Source: CAZOZZ01 sp965262425 (GTDB lineage: Bacteria; Acidobacteriota; Terriglobia; 20CM-2-55-15). Taken from it: a DNA stretch of 64,000 nucleotides. The DNA is taken from NCBI GenBank assembly GCA_965262425.1, contig OZ253536.1, positions 4,340,001 through 4,404,000 on the forward strand. The letters are read 5' to 3'. A model generated the notes under the pieces. That model was not told where the DNA came from, searched no databases, and worked only from the letters and a program-made list of their open reading frames with translations. Below, piece by piece: positions 1-8,610 of this stretch (positions within the stretch are counted from its first letter, which is position 1; the number at the start of each line of letters is the position of its first letter). The position numbers and the translations under genes were made by a program.

Positions 1-1444
1 CGCGAGTTTGAGACCCGACGTACACAAAGCCTGTCTCCGGATCCGCCGCTCCCGCTTCCCAGTTTGCGCCACCGGTGGAACCCGGCAGCGTGAGTGTGCC
101 CGCGGTTCCGTCCGGTGCCTCGCCCAGCGAGGGAGGTGTGTAGAGCGGACCCAGTCGGTACTGCTCGGCCAACTGGAGAGCCATCTGTTTCAATTCGGGA
201 GTGAAGTCGATCAGGTCGTCCCGGCCGACACCCTGGCGATCAAACGGTGGTGGCTTGGTAGGAAATGGTTGGGTTGGCGACGTCCACTCGCCCGGCACAT
301 CGGTTTGTGGCACCGGCCGTTCTTCCATCGGCCAGACCGGTTCCCCGGTCACACGATCAAAGACGTAGGCGAAGGCCTGCTTGGTCAACTGCACAAGCGC
401 CTTGATCGGTTTTCCGTCGACATTGAGATCGACCAGGATCGGAGGCGCGGTCATGTCGTAATCCCAGATGTCGTGATGAACCAGCTGCTGATGCCAGATT
501 CGTTCCCCAGTCCTGATATCGAGGCAAACGACGGACGCGGAGAACAGGTTGTTCCCAGGCCGATGTCCGCCGTAATAGTCGCTGGTCGCGTCCTCGACCG
601 GAAGGTAGACGTATCCCAGCTCTTCGTCGACTGTGAAAGGAGGCCAGATCCCGGCATTGCCGGTGTATTCGGCCGATCCGTCCAGCCAGGTGTCGTATCC
701 GAACTCTCCGGGTCTGGGAACGGTGTGGAAGACCCAGACTTTTTCGCCGGTTCGGACATCGAACGCCATGACGTCGGCTTTCGTATTGCGTTTGGAAGGC
801 GGACGGCCACCTGGCACGAGCGCGGGCCCGACGACGACAACACCGTGAGAGACAATCGGTGGCGAGCTGTTTCCGATGGTGCCGATCGGATCGAAATCGA
901 AGCCGAGTTCTTCAAACAGGTCCACGACACCGTTCTGTCCAAAGCCGGAGACCGGGTGTCCACTTCCGGCGTCGAGCGCGACCAGATGGAATCCGGGCGT
1001 CACCGTAAAAATTCGTTCTTCCGTCCCGTCGGTCCAGTAGGTTACGCCGCGACTGATTTTCCGGGGCGCCTGGTCGAAGCGCTCCCCCTCGTCCATTCTC
1101 CAGATCCACAACGTTTCGCCGGATCCTGCATCGGCCGCAACAACCACACGCCGGTCCGCGATCGTGAAGTAGAGCACTCCACCCACCATGATTGGCGTTG
1201 TTTCGGCTTTGTATTCGGGCCGGCTGCCGTAGTTATCCGACCGCCAGATCCAGGCGATCTCGAGCTCGCCGACGTTGTCCCTGTCGACCTGGTCGAGGGG
1301 CGAATAGCGCGTGCTTCCGCCGTCGCCGGAGGTCGAGCGCCATTCACCGTTCGATGCGCCTTTCTGTCCGAATGTGGGAAACTCTCCGAGGGTCAACGAC
1401 AGGAGCAATACAGGCAGGACATACTGAAACCGGTGTCGCGACAT
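1..1444 (-). CDS. PQQ-dependent quinoprotein dehydrogenase, N-terminal part (cut by window edge)
   Basis: The frame is open from an ATG at 1444 to the window edge, giving about 481 residues of a quinoprotein beta-propeller of the membrane/periplasmic glucose (or alcohol) dehydrogenase type. The first ~26 residues are a signal peptide (hydrophobic VLPVLLLSLTL). After it come repeated propeller-blade signatures: YSPLDQVDRDNVGELEIAW, AADAGSGETLW, AFDVRTGEKVWVFH and CLDIRTGERIWHHQ, the usual 'DxxTGExxW' blade closings. The family oxidises sugars or alcohols in the periplasm with PQQ and passes electrons to quinone or cytochrome c. Substrate cannot be told from this part. It is the last of a minus-strand run and continues beyond position 1, so the C-terminus is not visible. 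No PQQ synthesis gene is in the window. Confidence 0.9.
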   Translation of the reverse strand, partial: MSRHRFQYVLPVLLLSLTLGEFPTFGQKGASNGEWRSTSGDGGSTRYSPLDQVDRDNVGELEIAWIWRSDNYGSRPEYKAETTPIMVGGVLYFTIADRRVVVAADAGSGETLWIWRMDEGERFDQAPRKISRGVTYWTDGTEERIFTVTPGFHLVALDAGSGHPVSGFGQNGVVDLFEELGFDFDPIGTIGNSSPPIVSHGVVVVGPALVPGGRPPSKRNTKADVMAFDVRTGEKVWVFHTVPRPGEFGYDTWLDGSAEYTGNAGIWPPFTVDEELGYVYLPVEDATSDYYGGHRPGNNLFSASVVCLDIRTGERIWHQQLVHHDIWDYDMTAPPILVDLNVDGKPIKALVQLTKQAFAYVFDRVTGEPVWPMEERPVPQTDVPGEWTSPTQPFPTKPPPFDRQGVGRDDLIDFTPELKQMALQLAEQYRLGPLYTPPSLGEAPDGTAGTLTLPGSTGGANWEAGAADPETGFVYVGSQTR

Positions 1445-1628
1445 TTGGTTCTTCCTTTCCCGTGCGGTGGTGCCGACGAGATTGTTTCGCTTGTAGAATG
1501 AGAGGGTTCGAAGATATGAGAGGTGTTCGGTCGAAGTCAAGCACTGTCACTTTCCGGTATGGTCTATAAACGGACCATTACCCACTTTCCTATCGAACCT
1601 CGCAGAACCCCGGCAGACACCTGACGGA

Positions 1629-2497
1629 TCAGAGCTCGGTCGATTCCTGTCCGATGACGGTGAAGAAGGACGTGCTCTTGGGCTGGTCGGGGAGCTCGAT
1701 TTCGGCGTCCGTAAGCCTGGCGACCCGGGACTTCTCACCGCGAACGATCAGCCCTTCCTGAGGGCTTGGCATGGGTTCGGCGCGATGGGGACCGCGTCGG
1801 CGGACGTATAGATGCAAAGGTAGATCCCGCGCGGCTGGTCGGAACGGTTCGCTTCAGAACCGTGCAGCGTTCGAGTGTGCATCAGGCAGACGCTACCGGC
1901 CTTACCGGTGATGAGCGACTGTTTCTGTTCGGCCTCCGCGGCGATCCGGGCCTGGACCTTGCCCGTAAACGTTTCGCCCTTGAAAAGCGAGTAGACCGGT
2001 CCCTTGTGCGAACCAGGAACGGCCGTCAGACATCCGTTGCTTTCGGTCATATCGTCCAACAGCAGCAGCGCCGTGATCACGTCGTCGTTGGTGTGTGGTG
2101 TGTAAGCAAAATCCTGGTGATAGGCGACCGCGGTCATCGCGCCGGGCAATTTCAAATTGATCTTGCAGTGATGAAGCTTGACATCCGGGCCGATGAGGTC
2201 GGCCACCATGTCGACCATGGCGGCGTCGCTCATGACTTCGAAGTAATCCCGGCTTATCTCTGACGGGTTGTTAACGCGTCGCAGAGCCGGTTTGTCGGCG
2301 GTGTGCTCGGCTCCCATATCGAAGCGCGGACGCTCATCAACGGTTGGCGGGCCGAAGGGTTTGGAATGATTGCGGCTCTCCTCAACCCATGCGTCGAGTT
2401 GCCGCCCGAGCGTAGCCAGTTGCTTGTCATCGATTGCGTTGGGAACGACCAGAAAGCCGTCCAGCCAGAATTGTTCGATTTGTTTCTCGCTCAGCAT
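1629..2497 (-). CDS. Phytanoyl-CoA dioxygenase (PhyH) family protein, frameshifted near its C-terminus
   Basis: Fe(II)/2-oxoglutarate oxygenase of the PhyH family. Visible features are the start MLSEKQIEQFWLDGFLVV, the metal-binding region AYHQDFAYTP (HxD) and the distal LHGSEANRS histidine with a following arginine. The start is ATG 2497, preceded by GAAG. The frame breaks at about 1768: it reads ...DAVPIAPNP and then runs into a premature stop at 1748, while the next frame continues with MPSPQEGLIVRGEKSR down to a stop at 1629. The family motif DAVPxxPNPxPS spans the join, so one base is missing in the CCC run. The span is 869 bp, one short of 290 codons. This is either a consensus error or a very recent lesion. 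Substrate unknown; a cupin gene lies just upstream. Confidence 0.8.
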
Positions 2498-2574
2498 TAC
2501 CGCTTCGATCTTCTGAATAACGGAAATTAACTCCAACTTCCCAAATAGTACCGCAATCAAGCCCGTTTCCGTGT

Positions 2575-2952
2575 TCAGCCGGTGCCCTCCATTTTCCTTT
2601 TCGCGTATTTGTCCGCTCCCAGGAAATGGAGCGAAACGTACGGTGCATCTCCGACAACCCAACTGTCGTGGCGATCTGGCGGAATATGGAAGAGCTGGCC
2701 GGCTTCCAGTTCGACGATCTGTCCGTCTTCGAATGCCGCCGTCGCCGTGCCGGAGACCACAAGTCCCACGTGCTCCACTTCACAAAAAGGCGTACCGGCC
2801 AGATGTCCGACGTCCGCCGACCATTTCCATCCCGGCTCGTAGGTCGCCCGGCCGATCGTGAGGCCACCGATCTCGACCACTTCGAATTTCCCTTTTTCGA
2901 ACACCTCTACGTGATCAGGAGTTTCAAACCGTTTCAGAATCACTTCAACCAT
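2575..2952 (-). CDS. Cupin-domain protein
   Basis: A 125-residue single-domain cupin. The first cupin motif is seen around EVEHVGLVVSGTATAAFEDG and the second around HIPPDRHDSWVVGD. The first motif carries E-V-E-H and the second H-D-S-W, which would supply metal ligands. It has no signal peptide, so it is cytoplasmic. It lies 77 bp upstream of the PhyH start on the same strand and about 100 bp below ahcY, so it may be cotranscribed with both. Small cupins of this kind are sensors, isomerases or dioxygenases; nothing here distinguishes them. Confidence 0.75.
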   Translation of the reverse strand: MVEVILKRFETPDHVEVFEKGKFEVVEIGGLTIGRATYEPGWKWSADVGHLAGTPFCEVEHVGLVVSGTATAAFEDGQIVELEAGQLFHIPPDRHDSWVVGDAPYVSLHFLGADKYAKRKMEGTG

Positions 2953-3050
2953 GACTTCTCCATTCAGTTCATGAGGTGTCGGGGATTACCAGCAGATCCG
3001 GCCGGCGCCCGTGCGCCGGCCGTGTGTTCCGAGGTGGACTCGCCCCGAGG

Positions 3051-4550
3051 TTAATACCGGTAATGATCCGGCTTGTAAGGCCCGTCCACCGGAATCCCGA
3101 TGTATTCGGCTTGATCGGGTCTGAGCTTGGTGAGCTTGACGCCCAGTTGGTCGATGTGGAGCCGTGCGACCTCTTCGTCGAGCTTCTTGGGCAGCATGTA
3201 GACCTTCTTGTCGTATCTGTCCGGGTTGGCCCAGAGTTCAATCTGTGCCAGGACCTGGTTGGCGAAAGATGCCGACATGACGAAGCTCGGGTGGCCTGTC
3301 GCGCAGCCGAGATTCAGAAGCCTGCCTTCGGCCAGCATCAGAATACTGTGGCCGTCCGGAAACACCCATTCGTCATACTGCGGTTTGATGTTGACCCGTT
3401 CGATGCCTTCAATCTTCTTGAGGCCGGCGATGTCGATTTCGTTGTCGAAGTGGCCGATGTTGCCCACGATGGCTTTGTCCTTCATCACGGCCATGTGATC
3501 GGCGGTAATGATGTCCTTGTTGCCGGTGGTCGTGACGAAGATGTCGGCGGTTTCGACAAATTCTTCGAGGGTGGTGACCTGGTAGCCTTCCATCGTCGCC
3601 TGGAGCGCGCAGATCGGATCGATCTCCGTGACCACGACGCGCGCACCCTGCCCGCGCAGTGCCTGGGCACAACCTTTGCCCACTTCCCCAAAGCCACAGA
3701 CGACGGCAACTTTACCCCCGATCATGACGTCGGTGGCCCGGTTGATACCGTCCACAACCGAATGCCGGCAGCCGTAGACATTGTCGAACTTGCTCTTGGT
3801 TACCGAATCGTTGACGTTGATCGCCGGGAACAGCAGGGCCCCTTCGTTCGCCATCTGGTAGAGGCGATGGACACCTGTGGTGGTTTCTTCGCTGACGCCC
3901 CGGATTCCCTCCGCTATCTTCGTTCCGCGTCCCGGATGGTCGGCCAGTTCGGCTTCTATCGTTTTGAGGATCACGCCCCATTCTTCGGGCTCGTTTTCCG
4001 GATCGAATGCCGGTACTCTTCCAGCCTTTTCATATTCGAGCACCCGGTGCACGAACAGCGTCGCGTCTCCACCGTCGTCGACGATCAGATCCGGCCCGGA
4101 CCCGTCAGGCCAGGCCAGCGCTTCGTTCGTACACCACCAGTACTCTTCGAGCGTCTCCCCTTTCCAGGCGAACACCGGCGTACCCTTGGGTTCCGCGGGA
4201 GTGCCGCCTGTCTCGGGCCGGCCGACGACCACCGCGGCTGCGGCATGGTCCTGAGTGGAGAAGATGTTGCAGGAAACCCAGCGTACGTCGGCTCCCAGTC
4301 CGACCAGCGTCTCGATCAGTACGGCCGTTTGAACCGTCATATGAAGGCTGCCCATGATCTTGGCGCCGGCGAGCGGCTTATCTTCACCGTGCTTGGCCAG
4401 AAGAGCCATCAGACCGGGCATTTCGTGCTCGGCCAGCCGGATTTCCTTTCGGCCCCGCTCCGCGAGATTGAGATCGGCGACTCGAAACCGCGGTCGCTCT
4501 TCTACTGTGCCGGGAACTGCAGTATTGGTCTTGTCGGTTGTGGTACTCAT
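3051..4550 (-). CDS. ahcY: Adenosylhomocysteinase (S-adenosyl-L-homocysteine hydrolase)
   Basis: Full-length 499-residue enzyme that hydrolyses S-adenosylhomocysteine to adenosine and homocysteine, removing the inhibitory product of methylation reactions. Recognisable features are MGSLHMTVQTAVLIETL near the N-terminus, SCNIFSTQDHAAAA, the NAD-binding glycine motif GFGEVGKG around residue 285, the GNIGHFDNEID segment, and the C-terminal KPDHYRY typical of the bacterial form. ATG 4550 follows AGAAAGAGGAAACC. It starts 48 bp after the stop of an ArsR-methyltransferase fusion, and the pair is a recurring arrangement in methionine-cycle operons. Transcription therefore probably comes from the operator-controlled promoter at 5601-5629. 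No SAH riboswitch fits in the 48-bp gap. Confidence 0.97.
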   Translation of the reverse strand: MSTTTDKTNTAVPGTVEERPRFRVADLNLAERGRKEIRLAEHEMPGLMALLAKHGEDKPLAGAKIMGSLHMTVQTAVLIETLVGLGADVRWVSCNIFSTQDHAAAAVVVGRPETGGTPAEPKGTPVFAWKGETLEEYWWCTNEALAWPDGSGPDLIVDDGGDATLFVHRVLEYEKAGRVPAFDPENEPEEWGVILKTIEAELADHPGRGTKIAEGIRGVSEETTTGVHRLYQMANEGALLFPAINVNDSVTKSKFDNVYGCRHSVVDGINRATDVMIGGKVAVVCGFGEVGKGCAQALRGQGARVVVTEIDPICALQATMEGYQVTTLEEFVETADIFVTTTGNKDIITADHMAVMKDKAIVGNIGHFDNEIDIAGLKKIEGIERVNIKPQYDEWVFPDGHSILMLAEGRLLNLGCATGHPSFVMSASFANQVLAQIELWANPDRYDKKVYMLPKKLDEEVARLHIDQLGVKLTKLRPDQAEYIGIPVDGPYKPDHYRY

Positions 4551-4598
4551 TCGTAGGTTTCCTCTTTCTGTAGGATTGTTTTCAATTAGGACGAAGAT

Positions 4599-5591
4599 TT
4601 ACTCGACGGCTCTCGGGAAAACTGTTTGCTTCGCAGCCGTTGCCACGAACAGGGTTGGCCCCTTGGCATCTCTTTCCGGCGGCAGTTGCCGGAACCTCGT
4701 GTTGCGGAATCCCGCCTCTTCAAGCCAGTGCGAAAGCTGTTCTTCGCCGAATCCCAGCCAGACATGCCCCATCTTTTTCCGGTAGTCCTCGTGGTCGTGG
4801 GGAAGCATGTCCACCACCAGCAACCGGCCTCCGTCCCGCAGGGCGCGAGCCACTTCCTTGATGGTGTTTTCGGGGTTGGCGAGATGATGGAGGACCAGTA
4901 CGAGCGTGGCCACATCCAATTCCCCGTCCTCGATCGGGAGCCTTTCCAGGCGTCCGCGCCGCAACTCCACGTTGGCCGTCCCTTCCAGGCGCGTGCCGGC
5001 CGCCTCCAGCATGGCATCCGAATCGTCGACACCGATCACCTTTCCCACGAACGGCGCCAGGTAAGAGGTCAGCTGGCCGGTGCCGCAGCCGAGGTCGCCC
5101 ACGATCCAACGATGGCCAAGCAGCCCGAGCATGGCCTGCAGATCGAACCGCTGGCCGAACAACTCGTCCCGTACCTCTGCCCATTCGCCGGCCGCTCCCG
5201 AGAAGAATTCCTGTGATCGTGTACCGCGCTGGTTGAGGACGCCTGCGAGACGTCGCCGGTCTTCCCCGGCCGCCGCGGTCGTTCCGACCTGTTCGCCGAC
5301 CAGGCGCCACAACCTGCTCACTGCGGCTTCGGGATGATCGCCACTGGCCTCGTAGTAGCGGCTGGTGCCGTCCGGCCGCGCTTGCACCCAGTCGTGGTCC
5401 GCCAGCCATTTGAGATGGCGGCTGACTGTGGACTGCGGCAGTTGGAGAACAGAACAGAGTTCGGAAACGGTCAGTTCATGGCGTTCGAGGATCAGCAATA
5501 TCCGGCAGCGAACCGGGTCCGCAAGAGAGGACATTTGCTCGAAGATCGGAGGATGGGCCAGTCCGTTTGAGGTGTCGATCGATCCTTTCAT
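4599..5591 (-). CDS. ArsR-family regulator fused to SAM-dependent methyltransferase
   Basis: A 330-residue two-domain protein. An N-terminal ArsR winged helix (about residues 10-95) shows SSLADPVRCRILLILE, ELTVSELCSVLQ and the recognition helix SQSTVSRHLK-like stretch PQSTVSRHLKWL. A C-terminal class I methyltransferase shows motif I VGDLGCGTGQL, the acidic post-I GVDDSDAML and VLVLHHLANPE. Such fusions sit beside ahcY and methionine-cycle genes and are thought to sense SAM/SAH status; the ligand here is inferred. An ATG at 5624 lies inside the promoter, so I place the start at ATG 5591. It falls within the palindromic operator and would give a nearly leaderless message. The gene is the first of an operon with ahcY. 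Confidence 0.85.
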   Translation of the reverse strand: MKGSIDTSNGLAHPPIFEQMSSLADPVRCRILLILERHELTVSELCSVLQLPQSTVSRHLKWLADHDWVQARPDGTSRYYEASGDHPEAAVSRLWRLVGEQVGTTAAAGEDRRRLAGVLNQRGTRSQEFFSGAAGEWAEVRDELFGQRFDLQAMLGLLGHRWIVGDLGCGTGQLTSYLAPFVGKVIGVDDSDAMLEAAGTRLEGTANVELRRGRLERLPIEDGELDVATLVLVLHHLANPENTIKEVARALRDGGRLLVVDMLPHDHEDYRKKMGHVWLGFGEEQLSHWLEEAGFRNTRFRQLPPERDAKGPTLFVATAAKQTVFPRAVE

Positions 5592-5605
5592 CCGGATGAA
5601 AGGAT
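5582..5605. promoter_or_regulatory. 24-bp perfect palindromic operator at the ArsR-methyltransferase start
   Basis: The 12-mer ATCCTTTCATCC is followed immediately by its exact reverse complement. It overlaps both the -10 region and the proposed start codon (5591) of the ArsR-methyltransferase gene, as expected for autorepression by a dimeric winged-helix regulator. Confidence 0.75.
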
Positions 5606-5629
5606 ATAATGGGGCCGCGCGCATGTCAA
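5601..5629 (-). promoter_or_regulatory. Promoter of the ArsR-methyltransferase / ahcY operon
   Basis: On the minus strand a consensus TTGACA (5629-5624) is separated by 17 bp from TATCCT (5606-5601). The -10 box overlaps the palindromic operator, so repressor binding would exclude RNA polymerase. The next gene begins within about 10 bp of the predicted transcription start. Confidence 0.65.
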
Positions 5630-5687
5630 CACCCGGGAGAACTCCAGGGATTTCAAGGGTTGAGCGTAAAGGTTGCGAACGTCCTCA

Positions 5688-6614
5688 TTACCAGCTTATA
5701 TACTTGTACATCAAGCGGATAAGCTTATATGCCTCGACCATGTTCTCCGCCAGATACTCCACCGATGTCCCATCCAAACGCCGCATTCCCGGGACTGCCT
5801 GCAGAATGTCCGCACGCGTCGTTGAGGCGAACCTCATCCGGACCGTTGCGGGCCCCCGGACTTCGAGGGGCCTGGCATCGCCAAGGGCGTCGAGAGCGTC
5901 CAGTGTTGCCTGACGCAACCGACTGCGGACAACTTCGGGGTGAATCAGTTTGGCGACAGATGAGCCCACCGCTTCCTTGGTCGCCACGGTTCTGGTTTCG
6001 ACCACTTCCTCGAACTGGATTGTAAAGGCCAGGTCGCCGCTGGCCAGGATGACAGGCACGTCGTAGGCGCCTGCAAAGTGGGCGTTCATCCCGCCCTCTC
6101 CCACTTCGACTCCGTTGATCCACAGGCCCTTGACCGAACCGGAGCCCGTGTGCGCGAGGAAACCATCTTCAGTGCCCGCCCGCGAATGGTAACCGAGGAA
6201 GATGGCCGCATCGAAGGTTTCGTCCAGCCCCTGCACCATCCCAAGCGGCTTGATGTTTCCCTGGATGTACTGCACCCGTTCATCCAGGCGCGTGTGAAGC
6301 AGGTTCTGCATGTCGCCGTGGGAATCGTTGACAAGTACCTGGGCTGGGCCGTGCTCAAAAATCGCGGCCACGACGGCGTTCACCTCTTCGGTCATCAGTT
6401 CCCGACCCAGAGAATAATCTTTGCCCGATCCGCTCGTCATTTTCGATGTGCCGATGCCCCCGATTCCTTCCATGTCGACCGAGATGAATATCTTGAGCGA
6501 CTGGTTCTGGGCCCGGGCGGGGGCAGGTGAGATCAGGACCAGGAGGGCCAGCATAGCGGCGAACGAGCCCGCGAACGGGCCGAACGGCCCAATGGTTAAG
6601 ACGCGTCGAATCAT
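5688..6614 (-). CDS. Secreted M55-family (D-aminopeptidase, DppA-like) metallopeptidase
   Basis: A 308-residue protein with a long signal peptide ending near ISPAPARA-QN, then the M55 core. The zinc-binding start is ISVDMEGIGGI, followed by LVNDSHGDMQN, FLGYHSRAGTEDGFLAHT and INGVEVGEGGMNA. The Asp-x-Glu and His residues match the metal site of Bacillus DppA, which cleaves D-Ala dipeptides. An exported version would act on periplasmic peptides, perhaps peptidoglycan stems; that is inference. ATG 6614 has an ideal AAAAGGAGCTGAC ribosome site, which rules out the longer frame upstream. The gene stands between the ArsR operon and a VOC gene on the same strand. Confidence 0.88.
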   Translation of the reverse strand: MIRRVLTIGPFGPFAGSFAAMLALLVLISPAPARAQNQSLKIFISVDMEGIGGIGTSKMTSGSGKDYSLGRELMTEEVNAVVAAIFEHGPAQVLVNDSHGDMQNLLHTRLDERVQYIQGNIKPLGMVQGLDETFDAAIFLGYHSRAGTEDGFLAHTGSGSVKGLWINGVEVGEGGMNAHFAGAYDVPVILASGDLAFTIQFEEVVETRTVATKEAVGSSVAKLIHPEVVRSRLRQATLDALDALGDARPLEVRGPATVRMRFASTTRADILQAVPGMRRLDGTSVEYLAENMVEAYKLIRLMYKYISW

Positions 6615-6640
6615 GTCAGCTCCTTTTGCGTATGACAATG

Positions 6641-7111
6641 TCATGAGCCCTGAGATTTCACCGCGGCTTCGGCTCTCCGATTCAACTCTTCCGGCTCGAT
6701 GTCTTCCTTGTGCGTCGCGATGGTCCACACATGTCCGAAAGGATCGGTCAGGGTGCCGGACCGGTCGCCGTAAAATTGATTCTCGACCGGCTTGAGTTCC
6801 TTGCCGCCGGCGGCAATGGCCTGGTTGAAACGACCGTCGACGTCTTCGACGTAGAGAAGAATGCCGACCCCCGATCCACCCAGAGATTCCGGACCACGGA
6901 AACCCATTTCAGGAAACTCGTCGGCTAACATGATGGGCGAGTCTCCAATCTTTATCTCCGCATGTCCGATTTTCCCGCCGGGACCGGCCATGCGAAACAG
7001 TTCCAGTGCGCCGAAGGCTTGTTTGTAGAAGTCTATCGCGTTCGCCGCATCTCTTACGATCAGGTACGGTGTCACAGTGTGATAGCCAGCGGGAATGGGT
7101 TGGACGGCCAT
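6641..7111 (-). CDS. VOC-superfamily (PhnB/glyoxalase-like) protein
   Basis: 156 residues with the paired beta-alpha-beta layout of PhnB-like VOC proteins: TVTPYLIVRDAANAIDFYKQAFGA at the start, HAEIKIGDSPIMLADE in the middle, and GTLTDPFGHVWTIATH at the end. The two halves supply His/Glu positions that bind metal in related enzymes. These proteins range from resistance proteins to epimerases, and no substrate can be assigned. It is 26 bp upstream of the M55 peptidase start and probably cotranscribed with it. Confidence 0.85.
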   Translation of the reverse strand: MAVQPIPAGYHTVTPYLIVRDAANAIDFYKQAFGALELFRMAGPGGKIGHAEIKIGDSPIMLADEFPEMGFRGPESLGGSGVGILLYVEDVDGRFNQAIAAGGKELKPVENQFYGDRSGTLTDPFGHVWTIATHKEDIEPEELNRRAEAAVKSQGS

Positions 7112-7234
7112 GGTGTTGCCTCCTCTTGTAATCGTTCGAATGACGATTTCGGATCCAACTCTCGCATCGATCGTTTCCGGAAGGGGAAGGTTGACGCCTT
7201 CGGGAAGCGTGCCGGGAGCGTTTGTTGGGTCACT

Positions 7235-7609
7235 CTACCAGAGCGACTGGACAACCGGAGACCCGTGCAGGGTCGTGACGTTGCACTTGCCGCCCCATGC
7301 TGCCAGGGCGGGGAAATCTGCCCAACCCTCGGCGGCCTGCTGCCAATGGTCGTCCACACCGGCCTGGGATTGATAGATTTCCATCAAAACGAAGGACGTG
7401 TTGCCAGTCGGTGCCGATGAGGGGTCCAGCGAATTCGAAAGTTCCGGTCCCTTGGCGACGTTATATCGCAGCAGGGCCTTGTCGCCATCGCGGTGATGTG
7501 AGCCCTCCATCCACTGAGCGTGACTTTCAAAGATTCGGTCTCCTTCTTCGACCAGATCCGGAGTTGCCGTGAAGATGACGGTGAGCTGCGTGTTTCCTTT
7601 GTGCGACAT
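7235..7609 (-). CDS. Conserved hypothetical protein, possible dimeric alpha-beta barrel
   Basis: A 124-residue soluble protein without signal or membrane segment. The layout of a beta strand (LTVIFTATPD), a helix (VEEGDRIFESHAQWMEGSH) and later strands (SFVLMEIYQSQAGVDDHWQQA) recalls small monooxygenase-like dimeric barrels, where FVLMEIYxSxAGVxxHW is a common pattern. No catalytic motif is recognised, so function is left open. ATG 7609 is preceded by GAGGACACATATG. It shares strand and spacing with the VOC gene and may be in the same unit. Confidence 0.65.
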   Translation of the reverse strand: MSHKGNTQLTVIFTATPDLVEEGDRIFESHAQWMEGSHHRDGDKALLRYNVAKGPELSNSLDPSSAPTGNTSFVLMEIYQSQAGVDDHWQQAAEGWADFPALAAWGGKCNVTTLHGSPVVQSLW

Positions 7610-7741
7610 ATGTGTCCTCCACTTGAATTGAGATTACCCGTCCGGAATGCGGCCGGTGGGAGAGGAAATTAGCACACGGGGGTGGCGCGGGCAAGGTTGC
7701 CACGGCTTGATGGCGATCGGATCGAAGGCGAGCACATGTGT

Positions 7742-8176
7742 TCAGTCGAACGAATATCTGTACACGTTTGTGTCCCGAAGTTTGAATCCGATGCGTTGAT
7801 ACAGACGGTTGGCGGCTTCCCGGGACGGCCGTGAGGTCAGGTCGACCGTGCGCGCGCCGTTCTCTCTCGCGACTTTCAGGGCTTCTCTGCTGAGGGCTTC
7901 CCCGATTCCGCGACCGCGGAGCGCCTCATCAACCACGACGTCTTCAATCATGGCTCGCACCCCGGTTGGAATCCGGAACAAAACCAACGTCAGGCTCCCT
8001 CCTATCGTTCCATCCACTCGAGCGATCAGTAACCGTGTGGAATCCGACCCAACGATGTGGCCGAGTTCGCGCTCGCCCGGTGGAGGAGCCGACCGGCTTA
8101 GCTGCCCGGTCAAACGCCCGAAAGCGTCGATCAACTCTGCACTGATTTCAGTAGCCTCTTCAATGATCAAACTCAA
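7742..8176 (-). CDS. GNAT-family N-acetyltransferase
   Basis: 144 residues with the acetyl-CoA site clearly visible: IEDVVVDEALRGRGIGEAL contains the R-G-x-G-I-G loop of motif A, followed by the helix LSREALKVAREN and the C-terminal NRLYQRIGFKLRDTNVYRY typical of GNAT motif B. The acceptor is unknown. The ATG (8176) overlaps the stop of the upstream DUF488 gene by 4 bp, so the two are translationally coupled. Confidence 0.9.
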   Translation of the reverse strand: MSLIIEEATEISAELIDAFGRLTGQLSRSAPPPGERELGHIVGSDSTRLLIARVDGTIGGSLTLVLFRIPTGVRAMIEDVVVDEALRGRGIGEALSREALKVARENGARTVDLTSRPSREAANRLYQRIGFKLRDTNVYRYSFD

Positions 8177-8550
8177 GCTCCCCGATCTGAGAATGGGCGA
8201 TCGACCAGCCGCACTTCCATGTACTCCTTAAGTGCGACCGCGTTGTTCAAACGTTCCTCCCTGGAACTGTAAACCAGCGTCACATTCCCGTCGCCGAGAT
8301 ATTCCAGCAAGGCTTCGACGGCTTCCGGGTTTGCCTCCAACTCCGCGTAGTACCGCTGCTTGAATTCGGACCACTTCTCTGGATCGTGCCCGTACCATTT
8401 CCGAAGCTCGTTCGACGGCGCGATGTCCCTCACCCAGAGGTCGATCTTCGCGATTGGCTTAGAGAGGCCGCGAGGCCAGAGCCTGTCGACGAGAACACGC
8501 CGGTCGTCGGACCCAGACGCCGGTTCATAGACTCGCTTGATTTGAATCAT
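8173..8550 (-). CDS. DUF488 family protein
   Basis: 125 residues with the full DUF488 (YeaO-type) signature: IQIKRVYEPASGSDDRRVLVDRLWPRGLSK, then IDLWVRDIAPSNELRKWYGHDPEKWSEFKQRY and LVYSSREERLNNAVALKEY. The family is small, cytoplasmic and of unknown biochemical role. GGGAG lies just before ATG 8550, and the stop overlaps the GNAT start as ATGA. Confidence 0.9.
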   Translation of the reverse strand: MIQIKRVYEPASGSDDRRVLVDRLWPRGLSKPIAKIDLWVRDIAPSNELRKWYGHDPEKWSEFKQRYYAELEANPEAVEALLEYLGDGNVTLVYSSREERLNNAVALKEYMEVRLVDRPFSDRGA

Positions 8551-8610
8551 AGAGATCTCCCATTCCGATTCGCACGCCCATGAGGCTTGCCTGAAGATCC
8601 TGTAGCCCCG

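Noticed and set aside
8..1501. Long plus-strand open frame at the left edge
   Set aside because: Antisense to the PQQ dehydrogenase, whose minus-strand frame has a signal peptide and repeated family blade motifs; the plus frame has no recognisable content.
4551..4598. SAH riboswitch before ahcY
   Set aside because: The gap is 48 bp and contains only a ribosome site; too short for the known structure.
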